Assembly (NCBI RefSeq): GCF_020882245.1
Contig: NC_083599.1
Location: 22,206,865 to 22,270,864, forward strand
DNA length: 64,000 bases
DNA from: Rhopalosiphum padi
Taxonomy: Eukaryota > Arthropoda > Insecta > Hemiptera > Aphididae
Direction: 5' to 3'
Part shown: one piece after another, positions 27,071-40,210 of the stretch
Layout of the letters: each line of letters opens with the position of its first letter
Numbering within the stretch: the first letter of the stretch is position 1
The notes under the pieces: generated by a model
What the model was told of the DNA's origin: nothing
The model's database searches: none
The model's input: only the letters and a program-made list of their open reading frames with translations
Position numbers and translations under genes: made by a program

Positions 27071-29110
27071 GCGTCTCACCAGCTCCTCTCCGACAATTTG
27101 AAAAAAAAAAATCATAGATTTCTATTCGTCATTAATTAGTACCGTGAATTTCACTGATAATGGTTTACGAAAAACGTTTAAAAAAACTTCGGGGGCTTGT
27201 GAATTTTTCCTACATTCGTGTAAAAATAAATATTTCAGCGTTTTTCTTTTACCAGTAATTATTTTGAAAATATACTCACTAATTATCGCACGTTAATTTT
27301 TATTAAAACAAGAATGCTGTGTAAAAATTTTATTTTATATTTAGGATATCAGGCAAGGAACATTTCGCTAGCCCATATCCACCCCAAAGTATTTTCGAAT
27401 ATCCTCTAAAACCATTATCGCACAATTAATTTACACTGACAAATGATTAAACCGTCCGAACACGAGTGGATCATAAATACCTAACCTATAATTCCCGCGG
27501 CGTGAAAGAATCGATCGGATTTATTTCTGTAACTCGTTAAAATTTGTGCTTTTTTTTATTAAAAACAATTTTTGTCAAACTAAATGTAAGTGGTTCGTTA
27601 TTACATTCTTATTATAGGATAATCACTATTAATGACACCTATATAGTAGCTAGCTTTTTTTTAAGAGTTTAAAGTTCATTCAAGAGGGGTAGATTACATG
27701 TCTTGTGAAACGTGTGGTACTGACTTATAAAAAAATAGTCTTTAAATGATTATTAAAAATTATGAATATTATATGTACTTCAATATCCGATATTACATCT
27801 ATACATTTTTATAAAATGTTTCTTCTTCCGATCTTATGATCTTATGCATATAGCACCTTAAAATGTAAGAAATGCGTACACAGAAGTTTAAATTTAAAAA
27901 AAAAAATGTCATAACTTTAGGTTAACCTATGTACTAAATACACCGTCACATTGCAATAATGTCAAATATATATAATATACATTTTCGGAACGTAAAAACA
28001 CTTCAGTCGTAAAAAGTTGCTATCTAACATAAAAATCTAAAAAAAAAAACATAACGTAAAAAAATACAAACAAATTTAAATAGCATGTAAGTTAACTAAA
28101 CGTAAATATAATGTAACTATAATGGCTTTTGCTGCTAAAGTAGTAACTTGGATCAATGAAAAATAAAAATGTTTAACTGTACTGCACGTTTTCTTTTTTT
28201 TATTCAAACAACAAATATAATTTTAAAAAAATAACAGATATTTGTTTTCATACATCTATTTTCAACGTGATCCTAAGAAATATGTTTTATTGATTCAACA
28301 AAATATTTTATTTGTATAACATCAAATATATGTTTAAATTTACCAAATATCGGTTGTTTTAATGTTTAAACAGTCGTCGATCATGGAAAACTCGTGTAAA
28401 TGTTATAAAACGTATATATTTCTATTATATAACTATGTATTAGATGTACCTATGTCGAACTCAAATAAATGGTTTCGAACCACACTGGAACATGACTTTT
28501 TAATTGTATGTCCTAACCGAACTCGAACCGAACACTTCATACTTTAACATATCCTAATACGTACCAACTGAACTAAATATGAACCGAGCTTTTGAATTAA
28601 ATTTCAAATAAAATTCATCAGTTTTACCTCTAACTGCAAAAACCAATTTAACACCATTCAACTCTGCACATTAAAAATAATAAACTAGCAAAATAAACGG
28701 GTGTATTTTTCTTTGCCAGTAAAATAGAAAAGGGACAAAATAAAAATTTGAAAATAAACGGACACATTCCTTATTCGCAAATGTTTGACGTGTTTTGATT
28801 TTGAAAGCTCGTACATTTTTTTTTAGAATTCGAATAAACTATAGAATTTCGAATTTTTTGTCCCACCTCTAACATTATACTATTTAAGAAATTCGTCAAC
28901 ACTAATAATAACAATTTTAAAGTAATAATATCAATGATATGTATTTGCATTTTAATCTGAAAAAAATTACAAATAATAATATATGTATAATATGTATATA
29001 TTAATAATTTTATACGTAAAAAATTAATTATATTTAATATAATCTTTTACTTATTCTTTGCATTTACTACAGTCTGTCTTCGAGTTGTAACTAATACTAT
29101 TGTCACCTGT
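27071..29110. other. AT-rich non-coding stretch
   Basis: No supported gene. The short similar phrases ACCTCTAAC near 28628 and 28864 may be remnants of a degraded inverted or duplicated element, but no clear ends could be set. Confidence 0.5.
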
Positions 29111-29125
29111 GTATAAATAACCTAA

Positions 29126-29128
<3 letters not shown>
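29111..29128. repeat. 18-bp target site duplication (3' side of LINE)
   Basis: GTATAAATAACCTAACCT directly abuts the poly(T) tract, which is the LINE poly(A) tail read from the other strand. It is repeated exactly at 30315-30332. It includes CCTAACCT, a fragment of the insect telomere repeat (TTAGG)n in complement. Confidence 0.95.

Positions 29129-29160
<32 letters not shown>
29129..29160 (-). other. Poly(A) tail of the LINE
   Basis: Thirty-two consecutive T on the plus strand, that is, poly(A) at the 3' end of the minus-strand element, lying exactly between the TSD and the 3' UTR. Confidence 0.95.
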
Positions 29161-29173
29161 CCGTTTGAACCGA

Positions 29174-29215
29174 CAGCAGAGGAGGATCTGTGTGAACACT
29201 ACTACTCCTCTGCTG
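29174..29215 (-). other. Hairpin in LINE 3' UTR next to the tail
   Basis: CAGCAGAGGAG at 29174-29184 pairs perfectly with CTCCTCTGCTG at 29205-29215, an 11-bp stem with a 20-nt loop, 13 bases from the poly(A) tract. LINE reverse transcriptases often recognise a 3'-terminal stem-loop of their own RNA; here that role is inference. Confidence 0.75.
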
Positions 29216-29355
29216 CCATCGTTTATTAATATTTAATAAAAACATTAATACATGCACATTCTTAACATATAACTAATTATGGTTGCTTCACCTTAAAAAT
29301 AACATTAATACAATAGGTACAATACAATGTAATACAATGCGATACAATAATAAAG

Positions 29356-30306
29356 TCAGTCAGTTGGAGCGGCTGCCACTGGATTCGCTCTTCGTTCGGC
29401 CTCAGCTACCCTTTCATCACGCTCCTTGCAGCTTAAAATGTTGTCAACCATGTCATAAAAGGACTGAGTGGCACGTTGGGAGGCAGCCCGTAGCCGGTCG
29501 TTCTCGCTGAACGGGACATCAGAGGGGCCGCACAGCAAATCCTGAACGTCTCCCGGAGTTATATTTCGGTTACCAACAAACATCTTCACTGGCAGCCGAA
29601 GCGGATCCCAGTAAGCACAATCAAATATCGTGTGTTCCACAGTGTCCTCAGGGTGTTGGCAGTACAGACAAGCCGCATCAGGAGCGCGCTTCATCCTGTG
29701 TAGGTAATACCTGAAACACCCGTGTCCAGTAAGAGCCTGTGTTACATGAAACGTGAGGTCTTTGGGGCATCTTTTCGTCCATCTCATCAGGTCCGGAAGA
29801 ATCGTGCGCGTCCAGGCGCCTCCAACGCCCCGACTCCATCTGTTCGACCAGGCAGCAAGCAAGATGTCTCGCTCTGCTCTCCGGATTTCATCCTTAGAAT
29901 CAGCTCTGTCCGGGTCGTCAAGTTTACTTCGGACTCTTTTGCGTTCCAAAGCAAGAAGATCACCCGGAGGAGTTCCCGCCAGAAATAAGGCTGCCTCAGC
30001 CGAGACTGTGCGGTAGGCCCTCGTGACTCTGAGAGCCGCAATCCTCTGTGCCCGGATCATAAGGTTTCGACAGATAGCGTACTTGCATGCTCTTTCCGCC
30101 CACGTTGGACAGGCGTACAGCAGCCTGCTGTTCACCACAGACATTAGCAGCGTTCTCTTAGCCTGTGAGGGTCCTCCAAGGTTGGGCATGAGCCGTCCTA
30201 TAGCCAGCGCTGCCTGGGACGCCTTCCCCGAAACAGTAGTGAAGTGTCCACTGAAAGTAAGGTGCGAGTCCAGATGGAGTCCCAGGTATCGCAATTTCCT
30301 TAACAA
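29356..30306 (-). CDS. R1-clade LINE ORF2 C-terminus (reverse transcriptase end plus CCHC domain), partial
   Basis: This is the 3' part of a non-LTR retrotransposon polyprotein that nicks DNA and reverse-transcribes its own RNA at the nick. The 316 visible residues begin in the region just after the RT fingers/palm: YLG at residues 7-9 and HLTFSGHF at 15-22 are the thumb-side K.YLG..LD..L.F..H block. A helical linker follows. TGHGCFRYYLHRM at 193-205 precedes a CCHC zinc-binding motif, C213-x2-C216-x8-H225-x4-C230, typical of R1-like ORF2 ends. The tail is charged and Ala-rich. The frame is open through the truncated 5' end; the TTG at 30306 is just the first start-like codon, not a native start. 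The endonuclease and catalytic YADD core are missing, so this copy cannot retrotranspose. There is no frameshift or stop within the piece. Confidence 0.93.
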   Translation of the reverse strand: MLRKLRYLGLHLDSHLTFSGHFTTVSGKASQAALAIGRLMPNLGGPSQAKRTLLMSVVNSRLLYACPTWAERACKYAICRNLMIRAQRIAALRVTRAYRTVSAEAALFLAGTPPGDLLALERKRVRSKLDDPDRADSKDEIRRAERDILLAAWSNRWSRGVGGAWTRTILPDLMRWTKRCPKDLTFHVTQALTGHGCFRYYLHRMKRAPDAACLYCQHPEDTVEHTIFDCAYWDPLRLPVKMFVGNRNITPGDVQDLLCGPSDVPFSENDRLRAASQRATQSFYDMVDNILSCKERDERVAEAERRANPVAAAPTD

Positions 30307-30314
30307 CGAATAGG

Positions 30315-30332
30315 GTATAAATAACCTAACCT
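30315..30332. repeat. 18-bp target site duplication (5' side of LINE)
   Basis: Exact copy of 29111-29128. The next host bases (GAACAATACAG) begin the unoccupied flank. Confidence 0.95.
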
Positions 30333-33300
30333 GAACAATACAGTTATAAAGTAGAAGGTTGATGAAATAGAAATGTTTTCAAAATATTACAAAATCAGTA
30401 TGTTTATTGGTGAAGTGAGTGTGAACCCATAATTTAATCGAATTAATTAATAAAGAAAAATGTTATTAATTCGCTGGTTAAGTAAAAACGATATTTTGCT
30501 TTAAATTAATAACCATATTATTTATAGAATAACGAAAATATAATTTAATTTGTCTATATTTTTATTGAAAATATACATCATGATGTATGTTGGTTTGGTA
30601 TCGCTACTTTTATACTGTGGCGTAGGTACTCGAAAATAGATTAACGTGGGTCGTCCACCCTCTTTTCTAGAATTTTTTTTTGTCTATGAGTAAAAGGCGA
30701 TCAATTACTCGACTTTAAAGTATTTATAAAAATATAATTAAGATATAGTGTATAATGTTTTGATGAAGTACCTAATTATTATATTCGAAATGTATCGGTA
30801 ATAATTGATTTTATAATTAAATTAAAAATTTGCGTTGTTTTTACTAAACAACATTTTTTTTTATTATTCATAAATTATAATTTTTAAGAGTAGATAATAT
30901 TACTTACGGATTATAAACTGGTCGCGTATTATTACTATACGGCAAGTTATTACATTTAACGAATACAATTGTAATTTGTAAGTGTATATGTATAATATCG
31001 ACTGACGAAACCTCTTTTCATTGACCATCCAATATCGTTTATATGCATTTAAGGGTGTTTTAACGTTTTAAGTCAATAAACGCAATCAGTCGTCACTTGA
31101 ACGATTTCCGTATTTATTTCCAACAAATACCGACAGTATACCTTATACGTGAGTACTATAGCTTTTAACTACTATAGGTATTTACTTACAAAGTACAACA
31201 CTATATTTTTATACACCATCGTTGCAGACGTCATTAAAATATAAACGTATAATACGTGTGCGCTCGTGAAAATGTACAACAAATTAAGGCAACGTGTCCT
31301 AATATAGTTTATGTGGAAAATATAAAACGAAAGGTGAAATAAAGTACAACATTATGTACGATGTATATAATATGTGTACATGCGAACACGTGCTTACGAT
31401 GTTCGAATACTAATATTAGAATCGTTCATTTCAACATCAACATCTAACCCATAACTTGTTGAAATTTATAAGTATATTTATTTTGATATTCGGCTTACAA
31501 ACAATGTAAGTGAGTACATAATATCGAGTAAATACAACTAGTTACTCGCTACAAATCGACATTATATTATATTACTAAACTAACAACTGATCTTACCCGG
31601 CAGTGCCCGTGGACTTATACCGTCTTAAACTCCGTTATACACTTATTATAATAATAATAATAATAATATCTAAGTCCGCGCGCGTGGGTTCTTAACATAT
31701 AATTTATAGTCGTTTGGTGATTTTAATTAGTTATAAAATACGGGCCTAAAATATTTATTTCTGACTATAATGGCTGTACAAATAAATTGCAATAATTATA
31801 GTTTTTCGTCACTCGATTAAATTCCATATTTATGTGTTCAATATAGTATAAATAGTAGCCTATGAGACTACGAATCTTTCTAAATCTATAAACGAAAACT
31901 CTATGAAAACTAGTCAAAAACGGCCTCTGTTTTTATCGATTAAAACTGATCTTGCACGGCGCTGGCCGTCAACAAATCAAATAATTCCAATAGATTTATT
32001 CTGATCGACTTATTGTTAAATATTAAATGTAATAGCTATACCTATACATATTCTTAACCCAGTCATTTTGGTGGTTTTGACCAAGTACAAAATAGGAGTC
32101 TTAAATTGTATTCAATTATATATAAACCCTATATACGAACAAAATACATACTTTTCTTTTTTCGCGAGCCAATAAATCCCTGTGTAAGCCCCTCTTTAAA
32201 ATTCAGACTTTAAAAATTGATTTCAAGGTGCACATTACCTTTATAAAAAAATTATAGAACCAAAAGTGTATCGAACTTTTCTATGTATTTCTTATACGCA
32301 TAGAACAATTGCGTTATTAATATATGTTTAAAAGATTATAAAATATTTATACTCTTGCACTTTATATAGTTGTTTTGTAATTCGTACGGTTTATAGAAAA
32401 ATATTTTACTGCCAAAAAAATGTTCTTCATATAAAATAATATAATTTCTATTCTTTAATTGAATATAAAAAAAAATTATAATATATTAAGTATTATCGTA
32501 ATGGAAATCATAAAAGCGCGTTTCCGTTTCGTGCAATTTAACTGTCAACCCCACTTGTTATTAAGTATTATGAATACAAAAAAAAATATTTTTACCTACC
32601 AAATGATTATAATTTATAATATATAAGTACATAATGATTATATTATAATCTGATTACAATTAGTTTGCATCGGAAACCTATCGAAAACTTTTAAAGAAAG
32701 CTGATAAGTGAAAGAATAAATACAATGTCATTAAAAATACTAGTAAGTTAGTAAATGGTCAACGATAAACATAATTATATTTCATTGTTACTGAGCTAAT
32801 ATTACTGCCAAGTTCGACTATAGATCAACTAATCAATTTAATTTGACATCTATTGTATTATAAAATACTTATATATCAATGGAAAACAATATTCATCTTG
32901 ACAAATCACAAATATAAAAAAAAAATATTGTTGAATATATATACAACAATAATTATTAAATTTATTGAACGTAAATTGATAACTAGCTGTTCTTTTTTTA
33001 TTTAGACCATATTTTCAATATTGTTCAATTATAATGGATGATGATATATTATCATAAAATATTTAATTTTAAATGTGATATTTTTTTTCATTATTTAGCA
33101 AGTGATCCAATGAGCTTTAGACTATTGCGGACAGTATGAACAGTGTTAAATTTTTTTTAAAGTTTGTTTTTATTTTAAGTTCTGAATGTTACTTAAAAAA
33201 GATTTTCCGTGGTTTCCGTGGAGTGACGAATGCATTGATTTTACAATGATATGTGTATTCTTTTATTTTGTATCCGAAGACAATTTTTACAGATAATTGA

Positions 33301-36300
33301 ACAATTTTTCCATTTTCAACTTAAATATAACTTCTAGTGAGAAATTGAATCTTCTAATCGGTACAAAAAAAAAAATTATTCCAAGTAATTTTTATAATAA
33401 TTTGAAAAACCAAAATAAAATTTAGTAAATATGAAATAAGAAAAATATTAACTTTTACGCAAAACTAGTTCTTGACAATCGATTTTTTTTATTTGCTGTA
33501 ACTCTAATATACCTACAATTTATATTTTCTATATTATTATTTTCTAAATATCTTACATATTTTTTCAAAACCGCGAAAATTTGCGAATTTTTTAGTATTA
33601 TGATCGTATTTTTTCAAAATGTATTGTTCGTACTTTGCAATGTTTTACAATTAAATTCAAATTTAACACAAATATTTCACTGACTTATACTCAATTACGA
33701 GGTACTAGACACCTACTATAAAGAAGAACAGTTATACATTTTTTTTTATTAAATTAGTTACATTCACCTTTATTTATTTTATTTTTTCTTATTCTTAAGC
33801 TCAGAATATATCTTTATCTATATAAACTATAAAAATAATTATGCGTCTTATATTTATTTTAATTGTAATTTATCCCCAATTAAAAAAAAAATTAGTATAA
33901 ATTTAACCAAAAGGGTTAAAAATTAATTTGTTTAAAGTTTAAAATAGAGTAAACTTAACGATATTCTCAAATTGAAATACTATAATTATAGTATACATTG
34001 TAAAAATTTGAATGAATAAGTAAATACTATTAAGTTCAATTAATAAGTGTCTTTTAAATTTACGAATAAAATAATAATTATTTCCTGTTACAAATAATTA
34101 TACGAGTATTTACTTTCTTTAATGTTTCAACAGTTGTAGGAACTTACATATGAAAAAAATAGCATTATGTTAATTTATGAAACCATCAAGAAAAAAAATA
34201 AAAACTCAATTTGAAGAGCGGTTAGTAAACTGTTTTCAACAATATTAATTTTTTTTTATTATTATTATTATTCTTTCATTAATTCTTATATTTATTTTTA
34301 TACTTATTGGTTCTTTCAAATAGTTTTAAAAATTATAATAAAACAATGTGGTTACTATTTATTGTATGATATTTTGAGTCACTTAAAACCTAAAATTATA
34401 TAATCCTTATTTTGGTGTTTTTGTGTTGCACTTATATTAACATATCACAAACATCTATATATATATAATATTATATAAGAACCCATAACGTTCAAATCGT
34501 CATGAAAATGGAAAATAATTTAATATTTAAATATACTATACACATAACATAAACATTGTTTTGATAGTATTTTTCATTCATAAAGATTTTGAATATAGCT
34601 CGGTCGTGATTTACAGCCGATTTATGATTTTGACGTCTGAATGGTCCCTATTGTTGAACCACAAGCTTTGACGTAGCTGACCTTTCCTATATAATATAAA
34701 TCGCATCACCATAGTTACTGTCCATTGTATGAATGGTGGTGGGTTCGTTGTCCTGAATTATTGATAATGATTTAGGTATATCGTTTCTTATGATTTTATA
34801 TTTATTCGACTTCGATATATACTTTTACATGAGCTTTTGTTTTATTATAATTATCGTAATTATTATTATCATCACATTTTATCGTTAGACTATAAACATA
34901 GTAGTGTTTGCAATTTTCGTTTTCGTACGTACGCATATAACTTTTTACCTGAAAACTAGAGAATAGTTTTAGTATTTCAACCTTTTTATTCATATACAAC
35001 ATTGGCGGATTTAGTGAGGTACGCCTCCCTAAGCCAGTGAACTTATAAGGAAATATCGCACGGATTTACGGGGCTTGTTATCTATATCTACTACGTCTAT
35101 GTATAACTGTATGCACGCTAAATTTACAAACAAATTATATCTCCCGTGATACTGATTTCCTCCAATTTTAAGACCAAAGCCTACGAATGACGGTGAAACA
35201 TATTTCATCGGCATAAAAAATAGTAAATTGCACTTACTACGTCTAAACTTGTATTTAACTCATTATAACAAAACTATAAAATCAATCTGAATCATGCATA
35301 AAATTAAATTAAATATTATTAATTTTCAACGAAATGACATCATATATAATTTAGCATAAATGTATATTATTTATATTATATAATATGTTGGTCAGAATTA
35401 GGTACCTATCTGTTTTACAAATCTATGAATCGTTTAGATTGTTTTAAACAGATTGGCACAAAATATCATAACAATAAATTAATAATGGTAATGTCAGTGA
35501 AAATCAATTAACATAATTAAAATAACAAAAGTAATTTCTTGTGAAAAATGTAATTGTAATCTTAAAAACAAAAATTATTTTTTATCATACCTGATTATGT
35601 CTGTGCAAGTGAGAAGAAGTTTTTTTAGTTCAAAACAATCGTATAGAAGATGTTAATCTATATAAATTATAATATTGTTTATTTATTTATTTAATATTTA
35701 AGTTTTATTATAAATTATGAACAAAAACGAGTTATACATAGAATGTACGTAATTATAGATCATTTTAACGCAAGTATATTATTAAAAATCTATGTACGCA
35801 ATCGAGTTTTGCTTAATTGGGTTAAAATGTCATGCCAATTATAACTATGGACAATTCTATTCAAAATTGTGACTCATATTTTCGCTGGTCGTATTAATAA
35901 CTTTAAGATTTATCTAACAAAATTATAATATTATTGTTTCCATTTAACAATAACAACTATGCAGCAAAAATAGTTATGAGACTTATAATTAAAAAACATC
36001 ATATTATTATACAATACATCACATTCAAATATTTTCGTGTTCATTGATATTTAAAAAAAAAATACAATACCTATACAAAACTACTCATTTAAATAATCAT
36101 AGAACAAATATAATAGACAATAAAACATCCATATAAATAAATATTATTAAACTATTATAAAAATACCATATTCGACATTATTTTATTATTATATATTATA
36201 CATTTATAGAAAAAAAAGGTTAGATAAGTTTTCACCGATATATTATAATAAATCACAATATGGAATAATCAAACAAAACAATAAGAGACGTTAAAAACAA

Positions 36301-39300
36301 ATAAAATACAAATAAAACATTCTTAACCAATCTGTAGTACTTATAATGATGCAATATAAACCATCATTAAAGCAATAAGAAAAATTAAGTTTAGAATAAT
36401 ATTGAATTATGATATGTTTCATAATAATATATAATAAATTAATAGATTTTAATTTGTATGTAAAATTCTGGGGCGCCAATGGAAGACATTTTCATTGCGG
36501 GACGTAACTACGAGTAGTCCTTTTGTGAGAAGACGAGTCGCAAAAATTATTGATGTAAATAAATAGGTAAGTAATCCCGATGGTAATATTGTAATATTTC
36601 AGTAGTGCTAGTGCACGATAAATACCATTAATTTTAAAATTATTTAAAATAGTTTATAATTAACTAAATTTAAAAAATAAATAAATAATATTATATGCTT
36701 TAGTTTTTTTTTATATAAAATACGTTAAAAATACAAAACGAGAGATCGCTGCGAATAATATAGCTGATATAATATAATAATATGTTTATTGGCTACTTTA
36801 CAATACCAAGAAACGTAATAACAAATGACTATTAATTGAGTATACTCAGAACTATTGTGTCATAAAACGATATTATGATACTAAGGCATGAAATAGTATG
36901 TATAATTTACTTTATTAAACTCCCGGGACAAGACCAAATTATATAATATGTTTCACAATAATGATATGATAATTATAATGGCATCGAATAGAATGATTAA
37001 TCGTTATTTGCGTATTCGATAAGATATTTTGAGATTTAATATTATTTCTACCTCATTACAATATTGTATTTTAATGTATAACATAATAATAATATTATTA
37101 TTATTATTAAAACAATATTCAGATCGGATTTGATGTGATAATTAATTAAATAATTACTTTAACTACGTAACGACCAAGTCATCCGACATGTGTATAAATA
37201 TGACATATTACAACGAGAAAAAAATTGGGAATTATATGATTTCATACAGTCTGTAAGTTTAAACGAGCTGAATAAAAGTTATTATTGCATCGGGGTATGC
37301 AATATAGACGAAATAAATGTAAGAAATGTCGTACTTAAATTATACGTAGTTGATCGATACTTGGATATATCGACAAAGGATGATGTCGAATTTACTTAAA
37401 TGGTGACAGAAATTTATAATAAAAATATTTGTCATTTACCTGAAATAATCACCAAGTTCTAAAGAAAATATGCAGTTTAGTTTGCACAATATGAATACAG
37501 AAAAATATTTTCCTGTAAACTTTTATCAAATTTTTTACTGATATTAAATTTAAATTAAAAATTGTAGAATAATTTAACGGGTCGCCGAATTCTTATAGTT
37601 TCTAACATCATAATCAACCCACGCACGTTTGACAAAACCTTATATATAAGCTAAATAATATCATTCGAATCGGAATATTTTGCTCGTGGTACAATATTTG
37701 ATATGAAATTTTTATATTTATATAAACTTTATATTATATTTTTTTATATTTATTCCTTACTGAAACTGTTATGTGGATTTTATACAATTTGAGATTAAAT
37801 ATTCGATAAGATAAATCTTTTTTTTTTTTTACAAGAGAATTGTAGCTAATCTTCACACATTATATACGTTTAATAATAATATGGTGTATAAATTCGATAA
37901 ATATAAGTTAAATACAAGTAATGAGGAAATTTAATTCTGAACAACTATAATAAGACTATGAAAAAAAAACGATCACATGTTTTTTAAGCTACTCTTTGTA
38001 AATCGCTGCACGAGGACAGAGTTTTCACTTCACATTTCTTGCTCTAGTACAACATCAACTACTAAACAGTGAACATAAATCAAAAACATAGAAATATAAA
38101 CACATCAGTTATTTTATACTGGCTTAGCTAACATTTTTAAAATGGAAAAAGGTTGGTACGTGCCCTCGCAGAAATAGTATGTATCATTGGCTATCCCGTA
38201 TTCCTTTGTCATCAGACTTATTCGTCAGATCCCACTTGCCTCTCTATATAAAATACATCAATCTCTCCGCCATCCTTTACTGGCAAAATGTAGGACTGGT
38301 AGCAAAAATGTCCGCTCGAGGCTTGCGTGATTTGCAGGTAGGCAAGTGGTAATTTAGAAAGAGTCAGCACGACCTATATCCTATAGCATCCTAAGTGATA
38401 AGTTCTGCTCTTTCCACGTTACTAAACTGAGTATATCTGTATAGAAATTAATGGATATCATAAGCGATTTTGTACATACTCGCACAAACTTATCAAATTA
38501 CATAAATAGTCATTATCATGTCTGCTGTTTATATGTAATTATGTGTCTCGAGTTGTTTAATTTTTTTCTTGCCGATTTTAATTTTTTAATTTAAAATAAC
38601 AATATAATATACATAAATATGTATTATATGAATGTAAAAATTGAAACTTATATAATAGGTACGTCATTTTCAAAACGGAGCGTGTACATTTTAAAATGTT
38701 ATCTGAAATTTCAAGTTGTATCAATCGTTTGGGTAGGGTGCGTAATGAAACTAGCTAATGAATAATGATACAGTATAATCTAATTGCGTAAAATGTACTT
38801 TGTTTGGAACACATTTGCATATATTTGACGATTAACAAAGGAATCCCATGATGACACATTTGTGTACTAAACTATAGCTCCAACTTTGTCAAATTTATAA
38901 TTAGACAATTTCTCATTTACCTAAAACAATTAAATTAAATGTTCTTTTATTAGGTCACAAAATCCAACAATATTTTAAGGATAAAAATTAACACATTATT
39001 ATTTTACTCCATAATTGATTTTATAGTAATATAAGGTAAAAAATTATTATTAAAAAAAAATATATGTTAGTACGAAGAACAAAGGACCACTGGGTCGTCA
39101 CTATAATTTTCTGAAAATTTTCTGAACAGTTTTTTTTCTATAGATTTATATTAATTTGTAAATTGCAATTCATAAAATGCGTACAATTTGAGAGCTTTAC
39201 ACAAAAATAAAATTAATTTAACGTACGAGTAATAGCGTTACGAAAAAGGTACCGTTGTTTTAGTTCCTATTATGTTACCTAATGGTTAAACACGGAAACA

Positions 39301-39608
39301 AGAACATCCTCGGGACACCGAAACACTATTTCCAAATCCGGTAACGCCCTATATATAAAATATCCCGAACGAATGGTCACCCAAGAGTATCCGAATGAAG
39401 CGGAACATTACACATTTACACGTACTTGGCTCACGCACGACCGCCAAAATGTTGTCAATGGCTAAAAAACCAACCAACGATAATGCACTATAATAATCTC
39501 TATACTTGTATGTTATGCTTTTTTTTTTACAATTTATTTATAACATACGAATTATAAAATCTACTCATTTACTATACAATTGACGTGTACGATCGCGTTA
39601 CAATAATT
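30333..39608. other. Long AT-rich non-coding stretch
   Basis: No supported gene over about 9.3 kb. The most gene-like frame is a 69-codon plus-strand stretch at 37190-37399, which lacks repeats and has moderately mixed composition but no recognised domain, no clear start context and no splice signals. An (AAT)n-like run lies near 31649-31667. The patch at 38150-38400 is GC-richer without coding signal. A TATATATAAAAT string at about 39351-39362 could act as a TATA box, but no transcript unit was found downstream. Confidence 0.5.
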
Positions 39609-39616
39609 ACCTATAC
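39609..39616. repeat. 8-bp target site duplication, left copy
   Basis: ACCTATAC, repeated exactly at 39951-39958 across a 334-bp element. Confidence 0.75.
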
Positions 39617-39950
39617 CTGCAGTGGTCCTCCTTCTTTTTAGTCCTACGACTAAATTTGCCCCCCGAAAAATCTTTTGCGACCTAAATGGTTTCACTTTTC
39701 AAAAAGTAGTTATAAAAAACAATATTTGTATTATATATTCATATATGTATAAACTTGTATTTAGTATTTTATAGGTTTATAATCAATATATTTTTACAAA
39801 TGTACTTTTAATAATGAGGTGCATGCGAAATGTGTGCTTGTTTTCTGTTATGGTTAATACCACAGCTTTGACATCATAATCCAAATGGTTCGCGACCCAC
39901 CAAAAATTGACTGACGACCCACCACGCGACCCACACTTTAAGAAACGCTG
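39617..39950 (-). mobile_element. hAT-like non-autonomous element, 334 bp
   Basis: Read on the minus strand it begins CAGCGTTTCTTAAAGTGTGG followed by GTCGCG, a classic hAT-type terminus with a 'gcgaccc' repeat; GCGACCCAC recurs twice within 39892-39932. The opposite end carries CAGTGGTCCTCC at 39620, three bases inside the duplication. Terminal repeats are poorly conserved, but the flanking 8-bp duplication ACCTATAC is exact. The minus-strand frame at 39783-39992 runs out of the element and is not considered a gene. Confidence 0.7.
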
Positions 39951-39958
39951 ACCTATAC
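39951..39958. repeat. 8-bp target site duplication, right copy
   Basis: ACCTATAC, identical to 39609-39616. Confidence 0.75.
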
Positions 39959-40126
39959 CATAAGGTTTTTCTCGAAGCGTCCGAATCTCCAATCCATATT
40001 ATAACAATAAATTCTAATTTATATACATTTTATTTTGGATATAAATATGTAGGTATACCTATATATATGTTAAATGTTCGTTTTGCTCCAAGGAATTTGT
40101 GAATAATTAAAGTTAAAACTTTGTGC

Positions 40127-40210
40127 ACCCTTACCCTGGTGGCGCACAACAATCTTCAGGTAATAACAGATAGCTCGTGTCATTAGGGCCGACAACAAGC
40201 AAGACTGGTT
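40127..40210 (-). repeat. CAGTGGCG-type transposon terminus
   Basis: On the minus strand, starting at 40219, CAGTGGCGAAACCAGTCTTG reads inward as a CAGTG-type end. The patch up to about 40127 is GC-richer and contains CCCTGGTGGCGCACAAC. No confident second terminus was found. The motif resembles those at 14519 and 45871. Confidence 0.35.

Larger units (their letters stand above)
29129..30314 (-). mobile_element. 5'-truncated R1-clade LINE insertion, 1186 bp
   Basis: The insertion is bounded by an exact 18-bp duplication, carries a 32-nt poly(A) tail on the minus strand (T run 29129-29160), and contains a 316-codon piece of LINE ORF2 plus a 3' UTR of about 195 bp. The 5' side stops abruptly inside the reverse transcriptase, leaving only its thumb-side YLG motif, the usual outcome of incomplete target-primed reverse transcription. 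The composition is far more GC-rich than the surroundings. An intact frame, perfect TSD and homogeneous tail argue for a young insertion. R1 clade is judged from the CCHC C-terminus and sequence style; Jockey or another related clade cannot be fully excluded. Confidence 0.93.

Noticed and set aside
29722..30313. Plus-strand and alternate minus-strand frames over the LINE
   Set aside because: These are shadows of the LINE ORF2 frame, which carries the YLG and CCHC motifs.
37190..37399. 69-codon plus-strand frame
   Set aside because: Mixed composition made it worth reading, but no domain, no splice signals and no continuation were found.
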